The notes: generated by a model not told the origin, from the sequence alone. A DNA stretch of 63,164 nt from Fusibacter tunisiensis (GCF_016908355.1 NZ_JAFBDT010000014.1:1-63164), one strand, 5' to 3'. Shown: positions 24,012-34,366, counted from the stretch's first letter. Numbers and translations: made by a program.

Positions 24012-25292
24012 ATGAAAAAAACAATGATTTTACTAGCACTGGCACTTTTAATTGCATCGAGCATGGCGTTTGCAGAGGGGGACAAGGTGTTTTCAGACCT
24101 GTCAGCGAGCCATTGGGCAAGGGGGCATATTGAGGACTTATTTGGACGTGAGATTATCAGTGGGTATCCAGATGGGACGTTTAAACCAGAGGACAATGTT
24201 AGGGTCAATGAGTTTCTGGCCATGACCTTAAGGGGAATTGGTTATCATTTAGAGTCTAAAAGCTCGGATTGGGCCAAGCCTTATGTTGACAAGGCCATTG
24301 AACTTGGGGTTATTGAAGATAAAGAATTTCCACAATACACAGCCTTTATCACAAGGCAGCAAATGGCATCTGTTATTGTCAACGCAATCGCTTTATCAGA
24401 AGAACTTTTACCAAACTCTATTGACGATTATGTTATTAACAGTTTTAAAGATTATCACTTGGTTGATGACTATTACAAGCAAAATGTCGTTGAGAGTTAC
24501 AAATTTGGCATTATTTCAGGCTACCCCGACAAAACTTTCAGACCAGAAGGTTTGGCCACAAGGGCAGAAGCTTCCAAAGTTCTAATTAATTTTCTAAACC
24601 CATCTTCAAGAACGCCTTATAAAAATGAAGATGCTAAAAAAGTAGTTTTTGAGGTCGAGTATTCTGCTGACAAAGACGGAAACGAAGTTGTTTCGTACGA
24701 TCCCAAAGACCCATCTTTTTCGCGTCAAAAAAGAATGGTAGAAATTTACGCCCCTATTCGCAACGGAGAGCCTGTAAATGAAGTTATAGATGTCATTACG
24801 TTGTTAAGAGATTTTGAAAGCATTACGGACTCTAATTACACTAGTTTGTCTTACAACTCTTTTAGTTCTATTATTGGTAGCAGCGGTTATAAATCTAAAG
24901 AATACTTAGATTCCATCCAAGAACTTCCAGTAAGCGATATGGAAAAAGGGTTTATAGCAGCTGAAAGAAAAGATTATTCCTTTTCAGTGGACCTTGTAAA
25001 TTTAAACAATGACCAATCTCCTTACAATATGGTTTACTGGAAAAAATCTTCAAACATGCTTCCAGAAACATCTTTTAAAAATTATTTCAATAAAACACAC
25101 AGGGAGAAACTAGAAACTTTATTTAAAGTTATTTTTGAAGAAGATTTTGAAGAATATTGGGCGGCTTTCGAAAATGCAATTTTTTACACTGGGCAAGAGA
25201 GAAAATCTGAAGATTTAGAAATAGGAAATAGAGATATTCATTTCAGATATGATTCGGGAGGCCTCACTCTTTACATTTCTTTAAAAAAATAA
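24012..25292 (+). CDS. SLH-domain exported protein
   Basis: 426 residues with a signal peptide (cleavage likely after AFA, residue ~21). Three S-layer homology repeats at about 25-75, 80-130 and 150-195: FSDLSASHWARGHIEDLFGREIISGYPDG, SDWAKPYVDKAIELGV, VVESYKFGIISGYPDKTFRPEG, which bind pyruvylated wall polymer. The remaining ~230 residues (from SSRTPY) have no recognised fold. GGAGG before the ATG at 24012 fixes the start. Codon use becomes more AT-rich from about 24.5 kb. 13 bases before the giant exported protein gene, so one operon. Confidence 0.88.
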   Translation: MKKTMILLALALLIASSMAFAEGDKVFSDLSASHWARGHIEDLFGREIISGYPDGTFKPEDNVRVNEFLAMTLRGIGYHLESKSSDWAKPYVDKAIELGVIEDKEFPQYTAFITRQQMASVIVNAIALSEELLPNSIDDYVINSFKDYHLVDDYYKQNVVESYKFGIISGYPDKTFRPEGLATRAEASKVLINFLNPSSRTPYKNEDAKKVVFEVEYSADKDGNEVVSYDPKDPSFSRQKRMVEIYAPIRNGEPVNEVIDVITLLRDFESITDSNYTSLSYNSFSSIIGSSGYKSKEYLDSIQELPVSDMEKGFIAAERKDYSFSVDLVNLNNDQSPYNMVYWKKSSNMLPETSFKNYFNKTHREKLETLFKVIFEEDFEEYWAAFENAIFYTGQERKSEDLEIGNRDIHFRYDSGGLTLYISLKK

Positions 25293-25305
25293 AAGGGGGT
25301 AGAAC

Positions 25306-28300
25306 ATGAATAAAAAAATAAGTCTCGTTTTAACTTTTTTAATTTTTATGCAGTGTTTTTCGGGCGTAACTTTTCAAAGTTTTGCGAGCACAAATTCTCC
25401 AAGTCTTTATGACAACCCAAGATTTTTTGAAGCTGAAGAAATAGGCGGACGAACTTGGGAAAACTATAAAGACCTTTATGGAATTCCCTTTGAAGTAAAA
25501 AGAGTAAACAAAAACGGTTACGCTTTTTCGATGGAACACTGGGAAGACAAACAAATAATCGTTTATGGAGACTATGAAGATGTCCCTAGAAATGACTTTA
25601 AAAACGAAACGAGGGTAAACGGGACTACCGTTCCAAACAAGGGTTACTATAGAAACAACAGTGGCGAGTACAGATACCATGGATTTGACGCAGAAGGGAA
25701 CCCCTACAGCAACAGCAATTTCCCGCCAGACAAATCATCTAACCGTCAGCCAACAGAGAAAAACTGGATTTACAGGCCTTGGGATAAAACTAAACCTTAC
25801 GCAACAGGAAGCAATTCGGACCCACTTATCGGAGAAATTAGCGATTACAATTATACCGCTATTTTAAACGAGAATGGGTCCAATGAAGTTAGAGAATGGA
25901 TTAAAAACGGAATGCCCTTTCAGATAGAAAGCAGCACCAACAGCGATAAGAGTGCTTACAATTATGCACATGTGAAAACAAGACCAACTTCTTTGTATCC
26001 GGGAGAAGTTATGATGTGGCATGTTAGCAATGCCGGCACAAGTCGTGAAAGTTTTTGGCATCAAAGTTTTACACTTTCAAAAATAGAAGAAAAGGCGTCA
26101 ACGCTTGTTCAGGCTGAAATTCACATAACAGATATAAAAGAAGAGGTTTTTGAAGGCTCTGGAGGGGTAACGCTTAGGGGTGTTATTCGAGGTAAACTTA
26201 TGGACGATTACCTATATGACGGAGTAAATGAAGGTGTCCCCGATGAAGTTTTAAGGAGTGCTTATTACAACAGAGAAGATATTAAAACGTGGTCTTTTGA
26301 CATTAAAGATCAAATAACAGGAAATACAAAAACTATCAATGGAGGAAGAGGGACTTTAAACATAGGCGAAGCAGAATTTGAAATAACAATCCCTTACAGT
26401 AAGTATAAAAACATGATCTCCAAAGACAATCAAAACCTTGAAATCGTTTTAGATGGAACAGCTACAGTAAATTACCATACTGGAGATAAAGGAATTGGGT
26501 ACGCAACAACACAAGACGGAGTTGATCCATCTGCACCAATAGAAGAAGGCAAAATTCCCGATAAGGAAATTGTAATAGAAATGCCAATTATAGAGCCACC
26601 TGAAATAGAGGAGCCTACGCCCACCTTTAATTTTGACATTTCCGCAATCAAGGTTATGCTAGATACGGAAAGATTTGAAATCACAGACAATAGTGTCATG
26701 TATGAAGAAATGATGATTGAAGTATATGTTGGATCTGAAAAACTTTCAGAGTCAGAAGCAGAGAATTTTTTAAATGGAAACCACTTATTCCCTTTGATCG
26801 GAAGAGATAAAATTTACAACTATAGAATTCTGTACACAAACATGGAAGGAAAAGTCCATGAGTATTTCAGCTATGTGTTGGTGCATACCACAAAACCAAC
26901 AGCCCAGTTTTTTATCACAGGGACCTTGAAAGAAAACAGGCTGCTAGAAGCGACTAGAGATATTTCTTTAAATTCAGATTACCTAATGTCCAATTCGACA
27001 TTTACTACAGAATATTTCACAGTAAACAATAACTCTGGCTCGAATACCTTGATAAAATATGGCACAAATAATGACACAAAAAAATCGTTTATTGTAAAAG
27101 ATCAAGCGGAGCTTTCTTTGAAAATGAAAGTAAGAGCAACTATAAACCCTTCTAAAATAGAGAGAAGCGACATACCATCTGGCTATCATTTTTCTGACGA
27201 ATATGAAAACAGAATACTTGTTTTAGAAGACCACAAACCTGCACTAATTGCAAATATTTGGAATGGTGTTCTGACAAGAAACGAAGCTCTAAATTTCACT
27301 TACGAAGCAGAGAGTATCGATGGAGATTCGATAGCAATAGACACATACAAAATATATTACGATACAACGGGTAACGGAATCCCAAATAGCCTAATAAAAC
27401 AAGGTGATTTTGAAGATTATACCGAGTTTAAACCTTCTAATCTAGGCAATTATAAAATTGTATTTTATGCAAAAGAAGAGTTTGGAGAGCCAACACTTTC
27501 TCAATTTGTAACAGATGCAGATAAAAAATCTTTCACAATAGAAAGAGAATTTTTTGTAGAAAACATTGCGCCAATGACTAAAATTTACACAGATTTAGAA
27601 TACAATTTTCCAAAAGTAGATGTAATGGTTTTAAAGGACGAGTCTTTAACCAGAGAAAAGAACAATGCTATAGCTTCAGAAAGAGTCAATTGGATAAACA
27701 GCATGAGACAATTGGGTGTCGACGCTTGGATTGAAAATTGGGATCTTTACACTTATGAATATTCGGAAACAGTTTCTAGATCTAGAAACACCGGAAGTTC
27801 TTCTCCGCCTTCTACCATACATTACTCTTCAGGAGGGTATAGCGGCACTCTTTCTAGGTATGATTACGAAAACAACGAATATAAAGTGGACAACAGTTAC
27901 TGGAAAACAGTGGAGGATTCAAGGACAGAAACAGATTCCAGATCTGATAGCGGAACATCGCCACCTCTCAAAGACAACACACTTCCTTCCAGTATTGCTT
28001 ATTCTTCTGGAGGATATTCTGGAACTTTGTCTCAAGATTCCTACAGCTATGACTGGTGGCCTGTTGTAGAAGATGGCGTTGAATCAGATTGGAAATTCCA
28101 TTGGAGCAGATATGCGACATATTCTGGAACAGTTACGAAATCAGAACAAGTCTATGTTAAGGATGTGACTTGGTATGACAACTACACAGGTTACTATAGC
28201 GGAACAGTTTACAAATACGAGAAAGCGTCTTATATCCCTAATTTGAGAAATGGATCTGACAAATATGTAGTTTATTTTACAAATTCGAATATAACAAACA

Positions 28301-30159
28301 AAACAGACTTGCAATATGTCCTAAACAAGGCGGATTCCAGTTTGATTTTAGTATCCACATCAGGGGCAAGAAGTCAATTCCCACACGATTACTGGATAGA
28401 CGCTTCAAAACCTCTTAAGGATGTGATGAAAGAAGTAAATAAAATAATTTCCGAAAACAATCCAGTAGACAACAGGAAACTTCTTTTGGTTAACCAAACG
28501 TTTGAAACCAATGTGGCAAATTTTGATATGGAAGGCGATCCCTTAACAGAAATAGGGTTTCAGTACATCCATGAGCCGACTTACTTTGACAATTCAATGG
28601 GCCAAGAATTGGGCACAAACCTCGTCTACACCCAAACAGACTTTACACCGGATATGAAAGACAGATTTTCAAAGTCCGGCAAGTACACCATTTATAGACT
28701 TATTGAGGACAGGCCAAGTGGAAAACCGGACTTTAACAAGGTATCCAACACACCGGCACTTGATGTTTACGTCCACAGAAAGCCCATAGCAGAGTTTGCA
28801 TTAGATTGGGACTACAATCCAGACGTACAAACCTACAAGACCACTTGGGTAGACTTGTCTTATGACAAAGACCATCAACACACAGATCCTGAAAGGGGGA
28901 TTAGGGACCGGCAGATTATGTACCGAAAAACAGATGGGGACAACCAATGGATTTATGCCATTCCCGATAACCTTGCCCCTGGCAACTACGAAATCCGTTA
29001 CATTGTAAAAGACATTGAAGGGGTTTGGAGTGATCCGTTTGTGGAGAGGATTGTGCTAGAGGATGTCCCAGAACTTGAGCTCAAGGGAAAACTCACGCCT
29101 AAAACACTGCCGGCTTCAGAAAAGGTCACCCTATATGACATTGAAACCAAGTATCATTTGCCACATGGTCTTAAAATTGACCTGATGGGTGCAGGAGGGG
29201 TTTGGATAAAAGAGGTGTGTGATTACGGTGAAACCGATTATAGCCACCGAAGCGTTGATGGAAGTAAGCACAATTGGAATGCTATTGCAACCAAGCTTTC
29301 AGAGGGTTTAAGTGATGGGGCCTATTACATGCGGTTGATTTCTGGACGGGTGGCATTGGATTTGCCATTTACAATTCAAACCCCAATATCTGTTCAAGGA
29401 CAAGTATCAGAACTTATTGCAGGTGAAACTGGTGTGGTGCGCGCGGTTGCAGGCCAATATGCAAAAACGGTCTATGCGAAGGTATTTGAAGGAACCCCTT
29501 ATGAACACCATGTTCAGTTGGCACAGATTGGGACACAACCATCGGGTGAATCCATCTGGGAAGCTGACTTTGAAGTGGGTGATGGGGTAGTGGAAGACCA
29601 ATACAGGTTCAAGTTTTATGCGCAAACGGCTTCTGGCAATGAGGCTTCTCATTTGGTTATGAAGCAGGTCATTGTTCTAAAAATTTTGTCCTTTGACGTG
29701 ACTGGGTATTGGAATCATTGGCGGGGACAAGGGGATTTGGATGGTAAAACTTTGACCTTAAACCCACATCGGTTTTTGGGACTAGAAAAAGTCCGGTTTA
29801 CAGCTTTTGTTCAAGGCAATCCCGATGAAATTAAGCTGGATCTGTCAGAAGGGCTCAAAGCCATGACCTATCGAGATGGGTTTGGCAACCTCTACAAATA
29901 TACCGATGAGTTTGAAGCAGACATTGCTTTTCCAGTTTTTTTGGTGGAAAATGAACCGGGGGTATGGCTTTATGAATACAATCTGCCTGTAACAGCACCT
30001 ACCTTATCTTGGGATGATGTTCGGATTGGGCCCAGTTATACAGCTGAAATCAAAGTTACAAAAGGAGCTGTTGAACGGCATAAAAAGATCGAAGACATTG
30101 ACCTAACAGGTACGATCTTCGATCTGATTTACACACAACCTTATTATGGAACGCATTAA
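25306..30159 (+). CDS. Very large exported protein, 1617 residues, unknown function
   Basis: Signal peptide (MNKKISLVLTFLIFMQCFSG, cleavage probably after SFA). No wall anchor, SLH or enzyme motif seen. The middle carries four related short repeats rich in Tyr, Ser and Gly at about residues 834, 896, 935 and 959 (YSSGGYSGTLS twice, then YSGTV twice), a pattern I have seen in large Clostridia surface proteins of the Athe_2463 type. Later parts read like Ig/PKD-type beta domains (YRLIEDRPSGKPDF; APGNYEIRYIVKDIEGVWSDPF). Bases up to ~28.5 kb are strongly AT-rich with AGA arginines; the last ~480 residues have the codon use of the rest of the window. Stop overlaps that of the converging response regulator. 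Confidence 0.75.
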   Translation: MNKKISLVLTFLIFMQCFSGVTFQSFASTNSPSLYDNPRFFEAEEIGGRTWENYKDLYGIPFEVKRVNKNGYAFSMEHWEDKQIIVYGDYEDVPRNDFKNETRVNGTTVPNKGYYRNNSGEYRYHGFDAEGNPYSNSNFPPDKSSNRQPTEKNWIYRPWDKTKPYATGSNSDPLIGEISDYNYTAILNENGSNEVREWIKNGMPFQIESSTNSDKSAYNYAHVKTRPTSLYPGEVMMWHVSNAGTSRESFWHQSFTLSKIEEKASTLVQAEIHITDIKEEVFEGSGGVTLRGVIRGKLMDDYLYDGVNEGVPDEVLRSAYYNREDIKTWSFDIKDQITGNTKTINGGRGTLNIGEAEFEITIPYSKYKNMISKDNQNLEIVLDGTATVNYHTGDKGIGYATTQDGVDPSAPIEEGKIPDKEIVIEMPIIEPPEIEEPTPTFNFDISAIKVMLDTERFEITDNSVMYEEMMIEVYVGSEKLSESEAENFLNGNHLFPLIGRDKIYNYRILYTNMEGKVHEYFSYVLVHTTKPTAQFFITGTLKENRLLEATRDISLNSDYLMSNSTFTTEYFTVNNNSGSNTLIKYGTNNDTKKSFIVKDQAELSLKMKVRATINPSKIERSDIPSGYHFSDEYENRILVLEDHKPALIANIWNGVLTRNEALNFTYEAESIDGDSIAIDTYKIYYDTTGNGIPNSLIKQGDFEDYTEFKPSNLGNYKIVFYAKEEFGEPTLSQFVTDADKKSFTIEREFFVENIAPMTKIYTDLEYNFPKVDVMVLKDESLTREKNNAIASERVNWINSMRQLGVDAWIENWDLYTYEYSETVSRSRNTGSSSPPSTIHYSSGGYSGTLSRYDYENNEYKVDNSYWKTVEDSRTETDSRSDSGTSPPLKDNTLPSSIAYSSGGYSGTLSQDSYSYDWWPVVEDGVESDWKFHWSRYATYSGTVTKSEQVYVKDVTWYDNYTGYYSGTVYKYEKASYIPNLRNGSDKYVVYFTNSNITNKTDLQYVLNKADSSLILVSTSGARSQFPHDYWIDASKPLKDVMKEVNKIISENNPVDNRKLLLVNQTFETNVANFDMEGDPLTEIGFQYIHEPTYFDNSMGQELGTNLVYTQTDFTPDMKDRFSKSGKYTIYRLIEDRPSGKPDFNKVSNTPALDVYVHRKPIAEFALDWDYNPDVQTYKTTWVDLSYDKDHQHTDPERGIRDRQIMYRKTDGDNQWIYAIPDNLAPGNYEIRYIVKDIEGVWSDPFVERIVLEDVPELELKGKLTPKTLPASEKVTLYDIETKYHLPHGLKIDLMGAGGVWIKEVCDYGETDYSHRSVDGSKHNWNAIATKLSEGLSDGAYYMRLISGRVALDLPFTIQTPISVQGQVSELIAGETGVVRAVAGQYAKTVYAKVFEGTPYEHHVQLAQIGTQPSGESIWEADFEVGDGVVEDQYRFKFYAQTASGNEASHLVMKQVIVLKILSFDVTGYWNHWRGQGDLDGKTLTLNPHRFLGLEKVRFTAFVQGNPDEIKLDLSEGLKAMTYRDGFGNLYKYTDEFEADIAFPVFLVENEPGVWLYEYNLPVTAPTLSWDDVRIGPSYTAEIKVTKGAVERHKKIEDIDLTGTIFDLIYTQPYYGTH

Positions 30160-30848
30160 ATAATTTTATAACCAACGCCCCAAACGGTCTCAATGAGATT
30201 TGCATTGGGGCTTATTTTTTCTAATTTTTCTCGGATGCGTTTAACGTGGACCGTTACAGTGAAGGCATCGCCTAAAGAATCATATTTCCAAACACGTTCA
30301 TAGATTTCTTCTTTTGGAAAAACCCGGCCCCTGTTTTTGGCCAGCAATAAGATAATGTCAAATTCTTTTGGTGTGAGCTCAACTGGAATTCCATCTAGGG
30401 TAAAAATTTTAGTCATTTCATTGATAATGGCATTTCGAATGGTAATGTTTGAATCGTCATACCCGTCTGTGCCCGCTTGTTTCATTTTGGTATATCTGCG
30501 AAGCTGAGCCTTGACTCTGGCAATAAATTCATTTGTGCTAAATGGTTTTGTGAGATAATCATCTGCTCCAACACCAAGACCGAGAACGATATCAAGGTCT
30601 TGGTTTTTAGCGGAGACAATAATAATCGGCACATCTACCAAGGTCTGTAGTTTTTTCAGAATTTCAATGCCATCTCCTTTTGGGAGCATTAAGTCCAAAA
30701 CAATTAAGGAAACCCCGTCAATAAGGGGCATGATTTTGGAAAGGTCCCCTGTGTGCTCAACGATGGCTTCGTAGCCGTTGATTTCCAAATAATCTTTTTG
30801 CAGTCTGGCGATACTTTGATCGTCTTCAATAATCAGTATGCGTTCCAT
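30156..30848 (-). CDS. OmpR/PhoB-family response regulator
   Basis: 230 residues. Receiver with phospho-acceptor Asp52 (SLIVLDLMLPKGDG), acidic pocket ED at 8-10, Lys in YLTKPF; C-terminal winged helix (LTPKEFDIILLLAKNRGRVFPKEEIYERVW, TVTVHVKRIREKLE). ATG 30848 follows CGGAGG; it overlaps the 3' end of the kinase gene by 23 bases. Partner of that kinase; target genes unknown, but the divergent 32.5-41.5 kb operon starts 175 bases from the kinase gene. Confidence 0.92.
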   Translation of the reverse strand: MERILIIEDDQSIARLQKDYLEINGYEAIVEHTGDLSKIMPLIDGVSLIVLDLMLPKGDGIEILKKLQTLVDVPIIIVSAKNQDLDIVLGLGVGADDYLTKPFSTNEFIARVKAQLRRYTKMKQAGTDGYDDSNITIRNAIINEMTKIFTLDGIPVELTPKEFDIILLLAKNRGRVFPKEEIYERVWKYDSLGDAFTVTVHVKRIREKLEKISPNANLIETVWGVGYKII

Positions 30849-32292
30849 AAAGTTCCTCCGTATCATTTTGTGTTGCGCTTAGACGTATGGAGAGTGTAAG
30901 TCCTCCGCTTGTGCCTGTAGTGGCAGTGATTCTGCCACCATGCGCCTGAATAATTTCCCTACAGATGCTAAGCCCTATACCACTGCCGCCAATGTCCAAA
31001 TTTCTGGATTTGTCCGACCGGAAAAAGCGGTTAAAAATTTTATCCAGATCAGACTCGGGAACACCTATGCCGTTGTCAGAAATGTTGATGAAAACACCAT
31101 CATCATCACGATTTGCCAAGATAACAATCTCCAAAGGGGCTGCACTTTTATACTTAATGGCATTTTCTATAATGTTGATAAAGACCCGCATCAATTTTTC
31201 AGGGTCTACAGTGATCACCGTATCTTTAATGATGTAATGGAGGTGAATTTTTCCACCTGCCCGGCTGACATCTTTCTCAAGTTCATCCACGCAATCGAAT
31301 AGGAAATGCCTTAAGTCAATTGACTGTTTGTTGAGTTTTATGGCATTGGTATCATAGCCAGTGATTTCTGAAAGGTCATTTACAAGACTTTCCAACATAT
31401 AAGTTTTAGATTCAATAATTTCAAGATACTCTTGTTGGGTATCGCGTGTCCTTGCCACGCCATCTTTCAGTCCTTGAACATAACCACGGATGGAGGTTAC
31501 AGGTGTGCGGAGGTCGTGGGAAATGTTGGCGATGAGTTCCTTTTTTTCCAGTTCAACTTGCTGTTGCCTTGCGACAGAGCGTTTTAAGGATTGACGCATA
31601 GACTCTATGCTCTCTGCCAAGGGTTCAAAATCATCATTTTCGTTGTAAGACAGCTCAATGTTGAGGTTACCTTTTCCAATTTCGTTTGTTGCGTAGGAAA
31701 GTCGCCTTAAGCTGCGTTTAATGGGGTTGGATATCCATGCAATTAGCAAAGAAAGTACAATTAAATTAAATGCGCCAAAGAACAGAAAGAATATGACTTC
31801 AAAGGATTGATAGGCAAGTTCAAGTCTTAACGTATCGATGTTGAGGCGCACATCAATTACAGAAGCATCTTCAAGTTTAAAGTGGTGCTGTTTCAAAGTG
31901 TATCCTTTTTGAACCAAGGTGGGGGAGATGCGGGATGCTAAAAAGGTTTCCACAGGGGTTAGATCCTCTAGTGTGTCCAAATGTGAGGAATACCTTAAGT
32001 TTGAGTTCTCAAAAATTTCAATGTATAGGATTTTGTTGTCAAAGTCTTGGGCAATTTTTTGTGTAAAGGCATCCGTTAGAAAATAGGTTGGATTTGCCGA
32101 CTTCTCTTCTATTACAGTATCAAAATCCTCTGCAATAACAGTAAATGTATTGAATATGTCAAAATAGGTGTCAAAAAAATGTACAAAGTCCAAATTGTCG
32201 TCTAAAATATTGCTTGTAACAGCAACTGTAAAAGCGGTAGGCAAAAGGACCAGTAGCGCAATGGCGATGATGAACTTCGTTTTTATCTTCAT
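30826..32292 (-). CDS. Membrane sensor histidine kinase
   Basis: 488 residues. TM1 at about 6-26, extracytoplasmic sensor ~140 residues without recognised fold, TM2 near 165-190, HAMP, dimerisation domain ELIANISHDLRTPVTSIRGYV (His near 260), and HATPase with IIENAIKYKS, ISDNGIGVPESDLDKIFNRFFR and GGSGIGLSIC. Complete and presumably active. No clear stimulus can be told from the sensor. Confidence 0.9.
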   Translation of the reverse strand: MKIKTKFIIAIALLVLLPTAFTVAVTSNILDDNLDFVHFFDTYFDIFNTFTVIAEDFDTVIEEKSANPTYFLTDAFTQKIAQDFDNKILYIEIFENSNLRYSSHLDTLEDLTPVETFLASRISPTLVQKGYTLKQHHFKLEDASVIDVRLNIDTLRLELAYQSFEVIFFLFFGAFNLIVLSLLIAWISNPIKRSLRRLSYATNEIGKGNLNIELSYNENDDFEPLAESIESMRQSLKRSVARQQQVELEKKELIANISHDLRTPVTSIRGYVQGLKDGVARTRDTQQEYLEIIESKTYMLESLVNDLSEITGYDTNAIKLNKQSIDLRHFLFDCVDELEKDVSRAGGKIHLHYIIKDTVITVDPEKLMRVFINIIENAIKYKSAAPLEIVILANRDDDGVFINISDNGIGVPESDLDKIFNRFFRSDKSRNLDIGGSGIGLSICREIIQAHGGRITATTGTSGGLTLSIRLSATQNDTEELYGTHTDY

Positions 32293-32326
32293 ATTTAAAC
32301 CTCTCTATTTATGCTATGCCTATTCT

Positions 32327-32335
32327 ATTATAACA
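32327..32335 (-). promoter_or_regulatory. Extended -10 promoter of the kinase-regulator operon
   Basis: Reverse strand TG-T-TATAAT (extended -10) 35 bases before the kinase ATG; no good -35 seen. Confidence 0.5.
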
Positions 32336-32466
32336 TCCTAGCCGTTTTCTAAAATAAAAATTACAATTTAATGAACAATATTATTAAAAGTGTTTTACAG
32401 TAACAGTTTTGAAACATTCTTATGTTATGATGATAGCAAAATAGATCACATTTTAAGGAGGCATGC

Positions 32467-33408
32467 ATGATTGAACTTTTATTGAGAATGAACCCTATTG
32501 GTCAAGTGATTATCGTTTTGATTTTATTGGTATTATTGGGCACTTTGGTGGCTATGTTTAAAATCAAAGCAAAGTATGTAAATTTGGTCTACGATGTTTT
32601 AGACGATGCCAATCGAAAAAGCAGATTGTTTAAATTTCCGGTGAACAATGCAGTTTCAGATGACTTTAAAACGGCTGTAGATCTTAGAATAACAGAAATT
32701 AATACACCTGCAATTATTGATAAGAATATGCAGACGTTTTTGTCTGGAACACTTATTGCAGAACGGTTTGTAGCCAAAGCATCCGGACTTATGATTATCC
32801 TAGGTCTAGTGGGTACTTTTTTTGGCTTAACCTTATCCATATCAGAGCTTGTAAACTTATTGTCGTCCACCAATGAAGCGGTTGTTGGAGATGTAAACTT
32901 AATTACTGGCGGTTTGCTGAGTTCGATTAATGGCATGTCCGTTGCTTTTGCCACATCTCTATTTGGCATCAGTGCATCAATTGTGGTGAATGTGTTAACC
33001 ATTTTGGTTGGGACATCTGAATCCAGAGCCCAATATATTTCTGTTGCAGAAGAGTATTTGGACAATGTGCTTGGCCACAAAACCTCTGATTTAACCCTAA
33101 TTGATGAATCCGGTAGAACGCCACTTGAAATTGCATTTGAGCAATTGGGCGAACGTCTTTCTGGAGATTTACAGTCTGTATCCGAGGCCATGAGTTATAG
33201 ACTGACAGTGGCCTCAAACAGCATGAAAGATACAGCTGAAAGCATAGAAAAGAGTTTGGTTTTATTTGACACCTCAGTAAAGACTTTTTCTGAAAACACA
33301 AGGGATTTTTCAGAATTTAACCACCAACTTAAAAACAACATTCAGAGAATGTCTTTGGCTTTCGACGACTTAACCACAGATATACGCGAAAACAAAACAC
33401 AATCGTGA
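32467..33408 (+). CDS. ZorA/MotA/ExbB-like proton channel protein
   Basis: 313 residues. Three TM helices: about 13-33, 106-130 (ASGLMIILGLVGTFFGLTLS) and 150-182 (MSVAFATSLFGISASIVVN), the last two being the MotA/TolQ/ExbB core that lines the ion path. TM1 is followed by a ~65-residue cytosolic segment; after TM3 a ~130-residue helical tail (repeated 'SVSEAMSYRLTVASNSMKD'-like heptads) projects into the cytosol, as in ZorA of Zorya systems though shorter. MotA of flagella would have four TM and no such tail. AAGGAGG RBS. The next gene encodes its OmpA/MotB partner 10 bases later. Confidence 0.82.
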   Translation: MIELLLRMNPIGQVIIVLILLVLLGTLVAMFKIKAKYVNLVYDVLDDANRKSRLFKFPVNNAVSDDFKTAVDLRITEINTPAIIDKNMQTFLSGTLIAERFVAKASGLMIILGLVGTFFGLTLSISELVNLLSSTNEAVVGDVNLITGGLLSSINGMSVAFATSLFGISASIVVNVLTILVGTSESRAQYISVAEEYLDNVLGHKTSDLTLIDESGRTPLEIAFEQLGERLSGDLQSVSEAMSYRLTVASNSMKDTAESIEKSLVLFDTSVKTFSENTRDFSEFNHQLKNNIQRMSLAFDDLTTDIRENKTQS

Positions 33409-33418
33409 GGAGGCATAG

Positions 33419-34366
33419 ATGAAGAGTCGTAAGAGAAGAGACATACACACGGAACCTGAAAATTTTTGGCCTTCCTTTACCGACATGATTTCAACCATAG
33501 CCATAATCCTGTTTTTTCTAATGTTTTTAATGTATATCAACAACATTATTGCAGGCAAGGACCTTGAATTTTTAAGAAAGGAACTGCAGGATACGGATCG
33601 ACGGCTGGAGGCCAGTAGACTTGAAATCAGTCAAGCGGAAAAAAACTTGAGGCTACTGGAAACGGAACTGGATCAAACCATGGCTGAAGTGGAAGCAGGC
33701 CAATTGGCACTTACTTTGTCAAGAGAAGAAATCGAAGAACAAAGAGATATTATTGCCAACAGCAATGAAGAACTGGGCAACCTTAGATCAAAACTCCAGG
33801 GAATTGCGATTTTGAGATTAGATGTTTTAAATGCCGTTAAGGATTCGGTCGAATCGGTCCTTGGGAAAACCAATCAAGCGGGAGAGCCCTTGGTTTTAAT
33901 CAGTGATAATGGGAGTATTGTCATTAACGAAGGGGTCCTATTTGATCGGGCTTCCTATACCATTAAGCCCGATGGTGAAAAATTGCTTGCACAATTGGCA
34001 TTGGCGTTTGAAGCTGTCTTGGACGACTCCGAAACCAGAGCCAGTATAGATGCCATTAACATTCAAGGCCATACGGATGAACGGGGTGAAGGGGATTATA
34101 ACCGCGAACTTGGTGCCATGCGTTCGACATCGGTTGTTAATTTTCTAATGCAATCGAATCCGAATTTGGAAAGCACATATTCAGATTACTTTATGGCCAG
34201 TACTTATTCTGAATACAGGCCTGTAGATGACAGACAAACAGAAGCGGCTTATGCAAAAAATAGACGCATCGAAATTGGCATTATTCTTAAGGATTCACAT
34301 GTTCAAGATGTAATTGATACGTATTTGAATGATGCTATGGATGCTTTTAATGAGTCAAATGACTAG
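33419..34366 (+). CDS. ZorB/MotB-like protein with OmpA domain
   Basis: 315 residues. Short cytosolic N-terminus, then FWPSFTDM leading into a single TM (about 20-42); Asp22 is at the place of the proton-carrying Asp of MotB and ZorB. A coiled coil follows (about 45-135), then an OmpA-type peptidoglycan-binding domain (about 160-285) with INIQGHTDERGEGDYNRELG and ANRRIEI-type end (AKNRRIEIGI). With the preceding gene it should form a stator-like, ion-driven unit tethered to the wall. Contains no flagellar features. Confidence 0.88.
   Translation: MKSRKRRDIHTEPENFWPSFTDMISTIAIILFFLMFLMYINNIIAGKDLEFLRKELQDTDRRLEASRLEISQAEKNLRLLETELDQTMAEVEAGQLALTLSREEIEEQRDIIANSNEELGNLRSKLQGIAILRLDVLNAVKDSVESVLGKTNQAGEPLVLISDNGSIVINEGVLFDRASYTIKPDGEKLLAQLALAFEAVLDDSETRASIDAINIQGHTDERGEGDYNRELGAMRSTSVVNFLMQSNPNLESTYSDYFMASTYSEYRPVDDRQTEAAYAKNRRIEIGIILKDSHVQDVIDTYLNDAMDAFNESND

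Noticed and set aside
27716-28069. Forward ORF inside the giant gene
   Set aside because: Out-of-frame product of the repeat region; no RBS.
32467-34366. Flagellar MotA/MotB
   Set aside because: Only three TM helices with a long helical tail, a ZorB-like partner, and no flagellar genes in the window.
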